A stretch of DNA of 64,000 nucleotides from Candidatus Hydrogenedentota bacterium (GTDB taxonomy: Bacteria > Hydrogenedentota > Hydrogenedentia > Hydrogenedentales > JAEUWI01): positions 119,417 to 183,416 of the forward strand of contig JAEUWI010000005.1 of the NCBI GenBank assembly GCA_016791475.1, read 5' to 3'. The notes under the pieces were generated by a model that worked only from the letters and a program-made list of their open reading frames with translations, was not told the DNA's origin and did no database searches. This document shows positions 1 to 8,855 of this stretch, one piece after another. Positions within the stretch are counted from its first letter, which is position 1, and each line of letters opens with the position of its first letter. Made by a program: the position numbers and the translations under genes.

Positions 1-332
1 TGGCAATCCACGACTTGTTCAGTACAAGTACATGTGCATCCAACATAACCCTTCTCCGGTTACGACAGATCAGCCAAGTGCGCCACAGTATAATTAGCCG
101 GCGACGCCAAGTCAACGCGCGGGCCGCCCCAACTATGGTTAGTGTACTGCTATGCTGTCGTTTTGCTTTCACGAGCGCCCCACGACGCCCCCGAAGTAGA
201 GGAACTCCATGCATACTTTCCTTGAAGGGGACCGTTCCCCCGCCTCTCAAACGCTTGAACACGATGCCGTACTTGCAAAAAACCAACGCAAACGCCACTA
301 TGACGCCAGGCACAAGAGAAGGAGTGCGCGCC
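1..332. other. Upstream region without a recognised gene
   Basis: I see no convincing coding region or RNA gene here. The frame of the following gene stays open through it, but its codons do not resemble a PPK2 N-terminus and a better start with a ribosome site lies at 333. A short stretch near 195-240 (ACTCCATGC followed by a GGGACCGTTCCC-like palindrome) loosely resembles 63770-63823 at the other end of the window. Confidence 0.5.
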
Positions 333-1184
333 ATGGGTGAAAAGGACAAGAAAAAAAAGAAGGGCAGGGAAAAGGTGGAGAGGCGGGCTGCGCCCGCCGA
401 GCCGCTGAAGGAAATGTCCAGCAAGGACTACGAGAAGGCCCTGGGCGCCCTCCAGATCGAGCTGGTCAAACTTCAAGAATGGATCAAGGCCGAAGGCCTC
501 AAGGTGGTGGTCATCTTTGAAGGGCGCGACGCGGCGGGCAAGGGCGGCGCCATCAAGCGCATCACCGAATGCCTCAACCCCCGCGTGTGCCGTGTGGTCG
601 CCCTGGGCACCCCCACTGAGCGCGAAAAATCCCAGTGGTACTTTCAGCGCTACGTGCCCCACCTGCCCGCCGCGGGTGAAATGGTGCTTTTCGATCGGAG
701 CTGGTACAACCGCGCGGGCGTAGAGCGCGTCATGGGCTTCTGCACCGACGCCGAGTTGCAGGAGTTCTACCGCTCCTGTCCCGAGTTTGAGCGTATGCTT
801 GTGCGCTCCGGGATCATCCTCATCAAATATTGGTTCTCCGTGGACGACGAAATCCAGGAAGAGCGGTTCAAGGCGCGTATGAAAGACCCCACCAAACGCT
901 GGAAGCTCAGCCCCATGGACCTGGCGTCGCGCATGAAGTGGGTGGAGTATTCCCGGGCCAAAGACGACATGTTCAACTACACCGACATCAAGCAGGCCCC
1001 GTGGTATGTGGTCAACGCCGACGTGAAAATGCGCGCACGCTTGAACTGCATCGCCCATTTGTTAAGCCTGGTGCCCTACCAGGACCTCACCCCCGAACCC
1101 ATCAAGCTGGAGCCCAGGGTTATCGACGACAGCTACGTCCGCCCGCCCATCAGCGAGCAGAATTTCGTCCCGGAGGTGTATTGA
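333..1184 (+). CDS. ppk2: Polyphosphate kinase 2 family protein
   Basis: A 283-residue PPK2-family kinase, expected to transfer phosphate between polyphosphate and a nucleotide in the cytoplasm. The Walker A motif GRDAAGKGG is at about residues 65-72 and the Walker B/lid motif FDRSWYNR at 120-127; both are hallmarks of PPK2. The lysine-rich N-terminal tail (about 30 residues) precedes the conserved core, and the length fits the single-domain class. The ATG at 333 is chosen because AGAAGGAG lies 8 nt upstream; the longer open frame back to position 15 lacks PPK2-like sequence. Nucleotide preference (ADP or GDP, or AMP) cannot be told from sequence alone. No operon partner: the next gene is on the other strand. 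The TGA stop is the first unit of a 7-bp repeat array. Confidence 0.93.
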   Translation: MGEKDKKKKKGREKVERRAAPAEPLKEMSSKDYEKALGALQIELVKLQEWIKAEGLKVVVIFEGRDAAGKGGAIKRITECLNPRVCRVVALGTPTEREKSQWYFQRYVPHLPAAGEMVLFDRSWYNRAGVERVMGFCTDAELQEFYRSCPEFERMLVRSGIILIKYWFSVDDEIQEERFKARMKDPTKRWKLSPMDLASRMKWVEYSRAKDDMFNYTDIKQAPWYVVNADVKMRARLNCIAHLLSLVPYQDLTPEPIKLEPRVIDDSYVRPPISEQNFVPEVY

Positions 1185-1297
1185 ATTATGAATTGTGAAT
1201 TGTGACTTGTGAGTTGAGACTTGAGACTTGAGAAAGACGAAGGATAAGAACTCTGGGCACCATTCAAGGTTTCATTATTCACGATTCACGATTCCAA
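1182..1297. repeat. Heptamer tandem array at the ppk2 3' end
   Basis: From the ppk2 stop codon onward the sequence runs as degenerate 7-bp units (GAATTAT, GAATTGT, GAATTGT, GACTTGT, GAGTTGA, GACTTGA, GACTTGA) to about 1233. An inverse run of ATTCACG-type units follows at 1270-1297. The two halves could pair weakly in RNA. Related arrays occur at 3195, 38448, 53690 and 61788. Confidence 0.7.
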
Positions 1298-1361
1298 ACT
1301 CGCCGCCACAGGGCATCTTGGTGCTCGCGGTGCCAGTCGCTTCGGACGCGTTCCGGCCCGC

Positions 1362-1472
1362 TCTTGGCCCCGGAGGGGCCGCGGAACTTAGCCCAGGGTG
1401 GAGCGAGGAACGAGCGGAACCCTGGGATCAACGGCAACAACAATCGCAAGCCCCCGAAGGGGGCGACGGAAG
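1362..1472 (+). repeat. Left REP-like arm
   Basis: Runs from TCTTGGCCCC to GACGGAAG. It contains three potential hairpins in series and matches the reverse complement of 2017-2128 with only scattered mismatches, which are clustered in the spacer around 1430-1448. Confidence 0.75.
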
Positions 1473-1482
1473 GCCCGCGAGG

Positions 1483-1935
1483 TTAGTCCCATATATAGCG
1501 TTCGTCGTACGGAATCCCGTGCTTTTCAAGCAATGCGACGAATTCCTCCTTGAAGGTCATCTTCTTATGGTGTTCCGCTTGATTCGCGATGTAATTGTAG
1601 AGAATATCTTTCTGGCTGGCGCTCACCGTAAAGGCTCCGTATCCAGCCTGCCACCAAAAGTTCTCATGTCCCTTCAGATCACGGTGAAGCCACTTTGAGG
1701 AGTTGGCCTTGATATTCCGGAGTACCGCTGACACCGAGGAATCCTGGTGCAGCGCGGCCAGAATATGGACGTGATCCTCCATGCCATTGATTAGAATCGG
1801 AATGCCCTTCTCGCCCTTGATCGCTCCGCCGAGGTAGGAATAGATCCTGTCTCGTATTTCTTCCGTAATCAGCGGCTCCCGGTGTTTCGTCGAAAAGACC
1901 ATGTGGAAAAGAAGATTACAGTACGATTGCGACAT
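1483..1935 (-). CDS. REP-associated tyrosine transposase (Y1/HUH, IS200-like)
   Basis: A 150-residue HUH endonuclease of the IS200/TnpA-REP family, which cuts and joins single-stranded DNA at hairpins. The HUH motif is HVH at residues 55-57 (in MEDHVHIL), and the catalytic tyrosine is probably Y115 in YNYIANQ with the partner glutamine Q119. The length is typical for a complete Y1 transposase. It is preceded on its own strand by the right REP-like arm and followed by the left arm, so the flanking palindromes are its likely substrate. No accessory TnpB-like gene is present. The ATG at 1935 gives the family N-terminus (MSQSYCNLLFHMVFSTK). Confidence 0.88.
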   Translation of the reverse strand: MSQSYCNLLFHMVFSTKHREPLITEEIRDRIYSYLGGAIKGEKGIPILINGMEDHVHILAALHQDSSVSAVLRNIKANSSKWLHRDLKGHENFWWQAGYGAFTVSASQKDILYNYIANQAEHHKKMTFKEEFVALLEKHGIPYDERYIWD

Positions 1936-2016
1936 AATCCAGCCTCCTGATTGTGCAATGCCACCTGTACGTTAGAGTCTGCACGGAATGTGAGCATAAT
2001 ACACTATCAGACCGAA

Positions 2017-2128
2017 CTTCCGTCACCCCCTTTGGGGGTTCGTGTTGGGGTTGTGGCGATGATCCCAGGGTTCCGCTCGTACCTCGCTCCACCCTGGGCT
2101 AAGTTCCGCGGCCCCTCCGGGGCCAAGA
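2017..2128 (-). repeat. Right REP-like arm
   Basis: Inverted copy of 1362-1472, with the same order of three palindromes when read on the minus strand. The 260 bp that follow (2129-2388) hold nothing I can recognise. Confidence 0.75.
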
Positions 2129-2388
2129 GATGCGCGAGTGCTTTCTAATGCGCCAAGTGCTGCACTCGTTATATCGATATTATTGTGCCCACGACTGTGC
2201 CCACCCGAAAAAGCAAGCGGGGTTCTCGGTCTGTTGCGCGCCACGATTCTCGCTTCCGTACTGGAGTAACATCGACGAAGTATGGTTTAATCATTTCTCA
2301 CGACTTCCGCATAAAGTGTTTCTGAAGGAAGTGTCTATCTGTCCATCAAGGAAATGCCCATGGCAGTACGGGGCAAGGGGAAGTCACA

Positions 2389-3117
2389 ATGATTGAACTG
2401 AATTGCCCTGCCTGCGGCAAGCTACTACGAATCCCCGATCAGTTCAGAGGTCAGACGGGGAAGTGCAGCGGATGTGGTGGTGCTGTATCCGTGCCCGGAA
2501 TCGCGCCACCGCTCGCACATGTCGCCGTATCCTCTCACAACGAACCAATGACAGAGGACCAACGGGAGTATCTCAAATCCATCGGGACCCCGTTTGGAAA
2601 ACTGCACAAACTCACAAGAAGTCAAGCCACTGCGCTCATAGAGGAATCCCAGAAAGACCCTGTGGCCTTAGCGGAACTGCTGACGAAGTCGTCAAAGAAG
2701 GCTGCCGGGAAGAAAGTTTTCTATGGCTGCCTTTCCTGTGGGGCAATTTCTGCATTTCTAATTTTTCTGGTGCCTACATGTGCGGTTCTGGTCACGTCTT
2801 CACCAACTACGCCTCACACTCCCAAGCAAGCACCGGTTCGCACGATAGTAGCTCCAGAAATCGCGCCAGCCCCCCAGATAACACCAAGTCCATCAACCCC
2901 CGTTCCTGTACCCCCGCCAGTTCCCCCAAGCAGGCCCATGCATCGTACCGCTCCAGAAGTACAGCAAGAGCAAACAGTCTATATCGCGACTTCTGGTAAA
3001 GGTAAAAAGTATCACGTGTCCAGTTGTCACACGATCAGAGAAGGCAATAGAGGAGTATCGATTTCCGAGGCAATATCGCTGGGCTACGGGCCATGTGCCA
3101 TTTGCGATCCAAGTTAA
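2389..3117 (+). CDS. Zinc-ribbon membrane protein with C-terminal CxxC (nuclease-associated) domain
   Basis: A 242-residue protein of unknown role. Residues 1-40 form a zinc ribbon with CPAC and CSGC pairs. A hydrophobic segment at about 110-135 (rich in F, L, I, V) should span the membrane. A proline-rich linker follows (about 140-190). The last 47 residues (from TVYIATSGKGKKYH to GYGPCAICDPS) resemble the small Cys-His domain often found at the C-terminus of thermonuclease- and ComEC-type proteins, where it probably binds zinc. No catalytic nuclease domain is present. The gene stands alone between the REP element and a convergent gene. GGGGAAG just upstream of the ATG at 2389 is a reasonable ribosome site. 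Confidence 0.7.
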   Translation: MIELNCPACGKLLRIPDQFRGQTGKCSGCGGAVSVPGIAPPLAHVAVSSHNEPMTEDQREYLKSIGTPFGKLHKLTRSQATALIEESQKDPVALAELLTKSSKKAAGKKVFYGCLSCGAISAFLIFLVPTCAVLVTSSPTTPHTPKQAPVRTIVAPEIAPAPQITPSPSTPVPVPPPVPPSRPMHRTAPEVQQEQTVYIATSGKGKKYHVSSCHTIREGNRGVSISEAISLGYGPCAICDPS

Positions 3118-3194
3118 CTGGCGAAGCACTCTTAGTGATAAAGTTCACACGCATCGTCTTACTAGACTGGTAACTTGACAACTTTGCCTTTACG

Positions 3195-3217
3195 TTCAAT
3201 TCGCAAATCACAATTCC
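3195..3217 (-). repeat. Heptamer repeats overlapping the oxoprolinase stop codon
   Basis: Read on the minus strand the units are GAATTGT, GATTTGC, GAATTGA. The TGA stop of the 1222-residue gene at 3208-3210 falls inside them. Same family as the array after ppk2. Confidence 0.55.
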
Positions 3218-6200
3218 CCATTTACCATTCCAAACCCGCCGCCGCCCGGCGTCTCGATGATTACGATGTCGCCCGGCGCCACGTCGAAGGTCGCGTGACC
3301 CTCCAGCATGATCGGGCCTTCGTCGTTCAGCAGCCAGTTCTGGCCCGGCTGGCCCTTCTCGCCACCCTGCGCGCCGAAGGCCGCCGTGGTTCGCCGTTCC
3401 ATCAGGCACGACACCGTTACCGCGTCGCGGAATTCCATCGCGCGGACGAGCCCGTCGCCACCCGGCCATTGTCCCGCGCCGCCCGAGCCTTTGCGCAATG
3501 AGAACGCGTGCAAAATCACAGGATAGCGGCGCTCCAGCACTTCGGGGTCGGTGATGCGCGTGTTCGTCATGTGGCTGTGCACGCCCGATGCGCCGGGAAA
3601 TCCCGGCCCCGCCCCTGTGCCGCCGCCAATGGTTTCGTAGTAGCCGAAGTGGGAATTGCCAAAGGTCAGGTTGTTCATGGTGCCCTGGCTTCCCGCGAGC
3701 ACGCCCAGCGCGCCATAGAGCGCCTCGCAGATCCGCTGCGAGGTTTCCACGTTGCCACCCACGACTGCGGCGGGCGGTTGGGGTGCGAGCATGGATCCTT
3801 CGGGAATGATTACTTCGATGGGATCGAGACAGCCGCTGTTCAAGGGAATGGGCTTGCCCACCAGCGTGCGGAAAACGTAGAGCACCGCGGAAAGTACCAC
3901 GGCGCTCGGCGCATTCAGATTGCCCTCGAGTTGGGGGGCGGTCCCCGAGAAGTCCACCTTCGCACGGCGGCCATCGATGGTGATCGCGCACTGGATTGCG
4001 GCGCCGCTGTCGAGACGCTCGGTGAAGGTGTGCACGCCATCGGGCAGGGCCGCGATGCAGTCGCCCATGGTCTCCGCGGCATTCTGACGCACGTGGTGCA
4101 TATAGGCCTGGACCACGTCCGTGCCGTACTTCGCGCAGAGCCCCTCGAGAAGCTTTACACCGAGAACGTTGGCCGCGATCTGCGCGCGGAGATCGCTCAG
4201 GCGTTCCTCCAGATTGCGCGCGGGCCAGGGACCGGCCGATAGCGCCTCCACCACCTCCGCCTCGCGAAAGGCGCCTTCGGACACGAGCAGGAAGTCATGA
4301 AAACGAATGCCTTCTTCATCGATACTCGTCGAGAAGGGCGGCATGGATCCCGGCGCGATCCCGCCGATGTCCGCATGATGGCCGCGATTCGCCACGAAGA
4401 AGATCCGCTCGCCCGATGGGGAAAACACCGGCGTGATCACCGTCATGTCGGGCAGGTGGGAGCCGCCGTGGAAGGGATCGTTGGTGAGATACACGTCGCC
4501 CGGCTTCATCGCATCGCCGCGATCGCGCAGCACCGCCTTCACGCTCTCGCCCATGGCGCCCAGATGCACGGGAATATGGGGCGCATTGGCCACCAGCGCG
4601 CCGTCGGGCCCGAAGAGCGCACAGGAAAAGTCCAGCCGCTCTTTGATGTTTGCCGAATGGCTCACCCGCTCCAGGCAGGTGCCCATTTGCTCGGCGATGG
4701 ACATGAAGAGATTGTTGAAGACTTCGAGCAGCACGGGATCGGCATTGGTGGAGACACGCCCGGTCCGTGTCGATTCGGAAGCGGCGAGAATCAAGTTCCC
4801 AAACTCGTCCACCGAGGCCGACCAGCCTGGATCCACGATCACGGTGGAGGCCTCCTCCACGATAAAGGCCGGCCCTTCCAGGCAGTGGCCGGGCAAGAGG
4901 CTACCCCGTCGAATCACGGGAGTCTCCAACACCGTCACGCCGCCCGCAGCCGCCTCAAAGGTCACAGGCAGACGCTCCGTCACCAACAGGTTCACATCGG
5001 GTCGCTCCGCAGCGGCGGCGGCCGATTCGGGGTTCGGGCAGAGCAGTGCGGATCGGGGCACGCTGCCGGAACCGCTTTCCGCCAGCAGGCGCGCGTTGAC
5101 CACCTCGATGCCGTGGCCCGGCTTGGTGAAGCCGTAGCGCTGCTGGTGCAGTGCCAGAAACGGCTCTTCCAGTTTCTCCCCTTCCTCCAGTGGCACGTCG
5201 ATGGCCGCGTCCACACCCGCATAACGCAGCTCCACGCTGCGTGTGAAGTGAATCTGATCCTCCGCCACGCCATCGCCCGCAAGGGCCAACCGCGCGGCCG
5301 ACTCCATGTCGCGAAAGCTCCCCGTCATGCGCGCGTACGCGTTTTCATCCAGGGGCGCCAAGAGTGGGCGCGTTTCGGTGTGGCTGAAACGGGCCAGACC
5401 CATGCCGTAGGCACAGAGCACCCCCGCGAGGGGATGAATCACGATGTTGCGAATCCCCAGGGCTTCCGCCACGGCGCAGGCATGCTGCGCGCCCGCACCG
5501 CCAAAGCAGCACAGGGCGTATTCCTGCACATCGTAGCCACGGGCCACGCTGATGGCCTTGATGGGCTTCACCATGTTCTCGTTCGCGATGCGGATGAAGC
5601 CCGCCGCGACCGCTTCCGCCGTGTGGGGACGGCCGGTGGCCTCGCTCATGGCCTGCGCCAGTTCCGACAGTCGCGCGTGGGCCGCCGCCGCGTCCAGGGG
5701 CTGATCCGCCTCCGGACCAAAACAGACAGGAAAATAGCGTGGCTGAATGCGGCCCAGCACCAGATTCGCATCGGTCACCGTGGCCGGACCACCCCGACCG
5801 TAGCACGCCGGACCCGGCTGAGCACCCGCGCTCTCCGGACCCACCGTGCAGCGCCGCCCGTCGAAGGCCAGGATTGATCCGCCGCCCGCCGCCACCGTCT
5901 CCACCCAGAGCATGGGCGCTTTGATGCGCACACCCGCCACCTGTTTCTCGTAAACAAACTCGGGGCTTCCATCCATGCGGCTCACGTCCGTCGAGGTGCC
6001 GCCCATGTCGAAGCCGATGGCCTTCGGGAAACCCGCCTGGCGACACACCGCCGCGCAGGCCGTCACGCCGCCCGCCGGGCCGGACAGAATCGCGTCCTTC
6101 CCCGAAAAACGCCCCGCGCTCGCCAATCCCCCATTGGACTGCATGAAGCGCAGGGGTGCGCCCTCGCCCAGGGCCGACTGTGCCCGCGCAATATAATCGC

Positions 6201-6876
6201 GGATGATGGGCGTCAGGTAGGCATCTGCCAGGGTGGTGCTCCCGCGCCCCACGGCCTTGATTTCATTGGCGACTTCATGGCTCAGGCTGATCTGGGTGAA
6301 GCCCCGTTCCTTCGCCATTTCGCCAATGCGAAATTCATGAATCGGGTTCACGTAGCTGTTGATCAGCAGCACCGCGATGCTGTCGATACCCTCGGCTTGC
6401 AGGAGATCCAGCTCCGCGCGAACCGCGTCCCAGTTCAACGGGGTCCGGATCTCGCCATCGGCCAGGATTCGCTCCTCCACCTCCACCGTGCAGGCTTCCA
6501 ACGTCTCCGCCTTCTGAATGTGCAGCGCAAAAAGATCGGGCCGGTCCTGATAGCCGATCTTGAGCAGATCGCGAAAGCCCTTCGTCACAAAGAAGGCCAC
6601 CCGCGCGCCCCTGCGCTCCAGCAGGGCGTTCGTGGCCAGGGTCGTGCCCATTTTAACCGAGCGCACCGACCCCGCTGGTATGGGCGCGCCCTCGGGCAAG
6701 CCCATCAGCCCCCGGATCGCGTGAAGGGGCGCGTCGCCATAGTGCTCGGGGTTGACGCTCAGCAACTTCCGCACATGAACTGCCCCATCCGGATCCCGGG
6801 CGACCACGTCGGTAAAGGTGCCGCCGCGATCAATCCAGAAATTCCATCCGGGGACGTTGTGGTTCGTGGGCGTCAT
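3208..6876 (-). CDS. Fused hydantoinase A/B (5-oxoprolinase-type) protein
   Basis: A 1222-residue cytoplasmic enzyme in which HyuA-type and HyuB-type parts are fused, as in ATP-dependent 5-oxoprolinase (opening of 5-oxoproline to glutamate). The N-terminal half begins with the actin-like nucleotide motif IDRGGTFTDVV and carries a second phosphate-binding segment, GFDMGGTSTDVS (about residues 290-300). The HyuB half starts near residue 700 (DPVLLEVFNNLFMSIAEQMG) and includes the metal-binding-like segment VYLTNDPFHGGSHLPDM. Hydantoinases and acetone carboxylase subunits share these folds, so the substrate is an inference; the fused order is most typical of 5-oxoprolinases. The start at 6876 leaves a short tail before the motif. 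No partner gene is adjacent. Confidence 0.87.
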   Translation of the reverse strand: MTPTNHNVPGWNFWIDRGGTFTDVVARDPDGAVHVRKLLSVNPEHYGDAPLHAIRGLMGLPEGAPIPAGSVRSVKMGTTLATNALLERRGARVAFFVTKGFRDLLKIGYQDRPDLFALHIQKAETLEACTVEVEERILADGEIRTPLNWDAVRAELDLLQAEGIDSIAVLLINSYVNPIHEFRIGEMAKERGFTQISLSHEVANEIKAVGRGSTTLADAYLTPIIRDYIARAQSALGEGAPLRFMQSNGGLASAGRFSGKDAILSGPAGGVTACAAVCRQAGFPKAIGFDMGGTSTDVSRMDGSPEFVYEKQVAGVRIKAPMLWVETVAAGGGSILAFDGRRCTVGPESAGAQPGPACYGRGGPATVTDANLVLGRIQPRYFPVCFGPEADQPLDAAAAHARLSELAQAMSEATGRPHTAEAVAAGFIRIANENMVKPIKAISVARGYDVQEYALCCFGGAGAQHACAVAEALGIRNIVIHPLAGVLCAYGMGLARFSHTETRPLLAPLDENAYARMTGSFRDMESAARLALAGDGVAEDQIHFTRSVELRYAGVDAAIDVPLEEGEKLEEPFLALHQQRYGFTKPGHGIEVVNARLLAESGSGSVPRSALLCPNPESAAAAAERPDVNLLVTERLPVTFEAAAGGVTVLETPVIRRGSLLPGHCLEGPAFIVEEASTVIVDPGWSASVDEFGNLILAASESTRTGRVSTNADPVLLEVFNNLFMSIAEQMGTCLERVSHSANIKERLDFSCALFGPDGALVANAPHIPVHLGAMGESVKAVLRDRGDAMKPGDVYLTNDPFHGGSHLPDMTVITPVFSPSGERIFFVANRGHHADIGGIAPGSMPPFSTSIDEEGIRFHDFLLVSEGAFREAEVVEALSAGPWPARNLEERLSDLRAQIAANVLGVKLLEGLCAKYGTDVVQAYMHHVRQNAAETMGDCIAALPDGVHTFTERLDSGAAIQCAITIDGRRAKVDFSGTAPQLEGNLNAPSAVVLSAVLYVFRTLVGKPIPLNSGCLDPIEVIIPEGSMLAPQPPAAVVGGNVETSQRICEALYGALGVLAGSQGTMNNLTFGNSHFGYYETIGGGTGAGPGFPGASGVHSHMTNTRITDPEVLERRYPVILHAFSLRKGSGGAGQWPGGDGLVRAMEFRDAVTVSCLMERRTTAAFGAQGGEKGQPGQNWLLNDEGPIMLEGHATFDVAPGDIVIIETPGGGGFGMVNGEL

Positions 6877-6920
6877 GGTTTATTCCTTCTGCTCAGTTTC
6901 GCCAACAGTATATCAAGATC

Positions 6921-6988
6921 AGACGGATAGGACCGATACGACCGATAGGTCGGATGGATCAATCGGTCCTATCCGTCCTATCCGTCTT
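6921..6988. repeat. Self-complementary decamer array
   Basis: Runs of 9-10-bp units of the GGATAGGACC/GATACGACC type are followed by their complements (GGTCCTATCCGTCCTATCC), so the left part (6921-6937) can pair with the right part (6962-6987). It lies between the divergent oxoprolinase and carA genes, unlike the other arrays, which follow stop codons. Confidence 0.7.
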
Positions 6989-7035
6989 TCAATGCCCTCC
7001 CCATCAAAAGCAGGAAATTCCCCGCCGCCATTTGC

Positions 7036-7041
7036 TATACT
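7036..7041 (+). promoter_or_regulatory. Putative -10 box of carA
   Basis: TTGCTATACT with the hexamer TATACT, 42 nt before the carA start. The -35 region is weak. The GCTATACT context recurs upstream of several other genes in the window. Confidence 0.5.
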
Positions 7042-7083
7042 AGCGCAATTTTAAACCCGCAGCCCCCCGCCTGGAGTCTACCT

Positions 7084-8181
7084 ATGAAAGCCCTGCTCGC
7101 CCTGGAAGATGGGACCGTATTCGAAGGCCGCGCCGTGGGCGCCGAAGGCGAATCCACGGGGGAACTCGTGTTTAACACCAGCATGACGGGCTATCAGGAA
7201 ATCCTGACGGACCCTTCCTATGCGGGCCAGGTGGTCACCATGACCTACCCCCACATCGGCAATTATGGCGTGAACGAAGAGGACGTGGAATCCCGCAAGC
7301 CCTTCGTCAGCGGCTTTGTCATGCGGGAATGTTGCTTCGAACCGAGCAACCAGCGGGCGACCCAGAGCCTTCCGGACTACCTCAAGGCCAACAATATCGT
7401 GGCCATCGACGGCGTGGACACCCGCAAGATCACCAAGATCCTCCGGACCAAGGGCGCGCTCAAGTGCGCCATCAGCACCGTGACGATGGATCACGCCGCG
7501 CTGGTGGAAATCGCCCGCCAGTCGCCCGACATGGCCGGTTCCGACTTCGTGAAGGAAGTCACGGTCACCGAGGCCTATGAATATCAGGGCACGGGCGCGA
7601 ACGAGTACAAAGTGGTGGCCCTCGATTTCGGCATGAAGCAGAACATCCTGCGCCTGCTGGACGAATCCGGCTGCCAGGTCACCGTGGTGCCTTCCACAGC
7701 CTCTGCGGAAGACATCCTCGCGCGCAATCCCGATGGCATCTTCCTGTCCAACGGCCCCGGCGATCCCGCCGCGTTGCCCTATATCTACCCCACCGTGGAA
7801 AAGCTGATCGAAAGCGGCAAGCCGATTTTCGGCATCTGCCTGGGCCACCAGATTCTGGCCCACGCCCTGGGCGGCTCGACCTACAAGCTGAAATTCGGCC
7901 ATCGCGGCGGCAACCAGCCCGTCCAGTTCCACGAAAATGGTCAGGTGGAAATCACCGCCCAGAACCACGGCTTCGCCGTCGATCCCGCTTCGCTCAATCT
8001 GGATGAAGTGGAAATTACCCATACCCACCTGAACGACAATACCTGCTCCGGCATGGCCCACAAGACCAAGCCCCTGTTCAGCGTGCAATACCACCCCGAA
8101 TCCTCCCCCGGACCCCACGACAGCCGCTATCTCTTCGAGCGCTTCACGGAAATGATGAAGTCGGAAAAGGCGCGGAACTAA
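7084..8181 (+). CDS. carA: Carbamoyl-phosphate synthase small subunit (glutaminase)
   Basis: A 365-residue amidotransferase subunit that hydrolyses glutamine and passes ammonia to CarB for carbamoyl phosphate synthesis (pyrimidines and arginine). The class I glutaminase core carries the nucleophile Cys252 in GICLGHQ, and the His-Glu pair lies in YHPESSPGPHD near the C-terminus. The N-terminal CPSase small-chain domain is intact (ALLALEDGTVFEGRAVGAEGE...GYQEILTDPSY). Length matches the family. CarB is not in the window, so the two subunits are not adjacent here. The start ATG follows TGGAGTC at about 8 nt. Confidence 0.97.
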   Translation: MKALLALEDGTVFEGRAVGAEGESTGELVFNTSMTGYQEILTDPSYAGQVVTMTYPHIGNYGVNEEDVESRKPFVSGFVMRECCFEPSNQRATQSLPDYLKANNIVAIDGVDTRKITKILRTKGALKCAISTVTMDHAALVEIARQSPDMAGSDFVKEVTVTEAYEYQGTGANEYKVVALDFGMKQNILRLLDESGCQVTVVPSTASAEDILARNPDGIFLSNGPGDPAALPYIYPTVEKLIESGKPIFGICLGHQILAHALGGSTYKLKFGHRGGNQPVQFHENGQVEITAQNHGFAVDPASLNLDEVEITHTHLNDNTCSGMAHKTKPLFSVQYHPESSPGPHDSRYLFERFTEMMKSEKARN

Positions 8182-8187
8182 AGGGAC

Positions 8188-8207
8188 GCACCGCCGCAAC
8201 GCGGTGC
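8188..8207 (+). terminator. Hairpin after carA
   Basis: GCACCGC and GCGGTGC can pair around a 6-nt loop just after the carA stop. There is no U-tract, so intrinsic termination is doubtful. Confidence 0.3.
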
Positions 8208-8333
8208 GCTGAAGACTTTGCTCGGGGCGACCCTTTTGGGCCCCCGTCGTCCCACCCATCCATTGGTACTGGCTCACGCATCGTACGCGCGCCTTCTAAA
8301 GCAGGCGCTTCTTGCTGTACCCGGTTCTTCGTG

Positions 8334-8855
8334 CTACACGACGTCACTTGGGCTCGGGTTTGTCCCCTCGTCCGTCCGTTCGATTTCCATGTCCTTCTGG
8401 GCGTGCTGGACCATGGTGGCGATCCGGGCTATGGCTTTTTCCGCGCTGCGGACGCGCCCCAGTGAGTAGAGCGGAGCCTCCGCCGCCGCCGTGTACAGCG
8501 TGGTGGTACAGGACGGCCCGAGCACCAGATTGCCCAGCAGTATCGCCAGCGCGATGGTGGCCAGAATCCACGCCATGGCGAAGGGCACCATGTAGCCCAG
8601 ATAGGCCGAAATCCCGCCGCATACGGCCAGAATGGCCAGCAGTGATCCCGCCAGCCAACTGCACGCGTGCCAGGTCCGCGTGGGCGTGCATACGATGGCC
8701 TGGATATCCCGGTAGTAGAAGCGCTTGACCTCTTCCTGGAATGCAAAAATCTCCCGATAAAGCACGTGGCTCTCGGCAAGCCACAATTGATGGCGCTGGA
8801 AACCCAGGCCGAAATGGCGTATGGATCGGCCCGGCAAACGTCGCATTTGTTCCAT
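8334..8855 (-). CDS. Small two-helix membrane protein (third gene of membrane operon)
   Basis: A 173-residue protein I do not recognise. Residues 65-85 and 88-115 form two adjacent hydrophobic segments. The first 60 residues are soluble and contain FYYRDIQAIVCTPT, a pattern like the PH-like or bPH domain of small membrane proteins, and the tail is charged. The ATG at 8855 overlaps the TGA of the upstream gene (ATGA), which indicates translational coupling. The longer open frame reaching 9485 is a shadow over the upstream gene. A role in the envelope with its two membrane neighbours is likely but unproven. Confidence 0.7.
   Translation of the reverse strand: MEQMRRLPGRSIRHFGLGFQRHQLWLAESHVLYREIFAFQEEVKRFYYRDIQAIVCTPTRTWHACSWLAGSLLAILAVCGGISAYLGYMVPFAMAWILATIALAILLGNLVLGPSCTTTLYTAAAEAPLYSLGRVRSAEKAIARIATMVQHAQKDMEIERTDEGTNPSPSDVV

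Larger units (their letters stand above)
1362..2128. mobile_element. RAYT (REP-associated tyrosine transposase) locus with inverted REP-like arms
   Basis: A 767-bp unit in which a single-strand transposase gene sits between two nearly identical arms of about 111 bp in inverted orientation (1362-1472 and 2017-2128). Each arm contains three palindromes: GGCCCCGGAGGGGCC; CCCAGGGT paired with ACCCTGGG; and CCCCC-GAA-GGGGG. This is the arrangement expected of a BIME/REP pair handled by a REP-associated tyrosine transposase. Whether it still moves is unknown. Confidence 0.75.

Noticed and set aside
4297..5877. 526-residue plus-strand frame opposite the oxoprolinase
   Set aside because: Histidine- and arginine-rich antisense shadow of the fused oxoprolinase.
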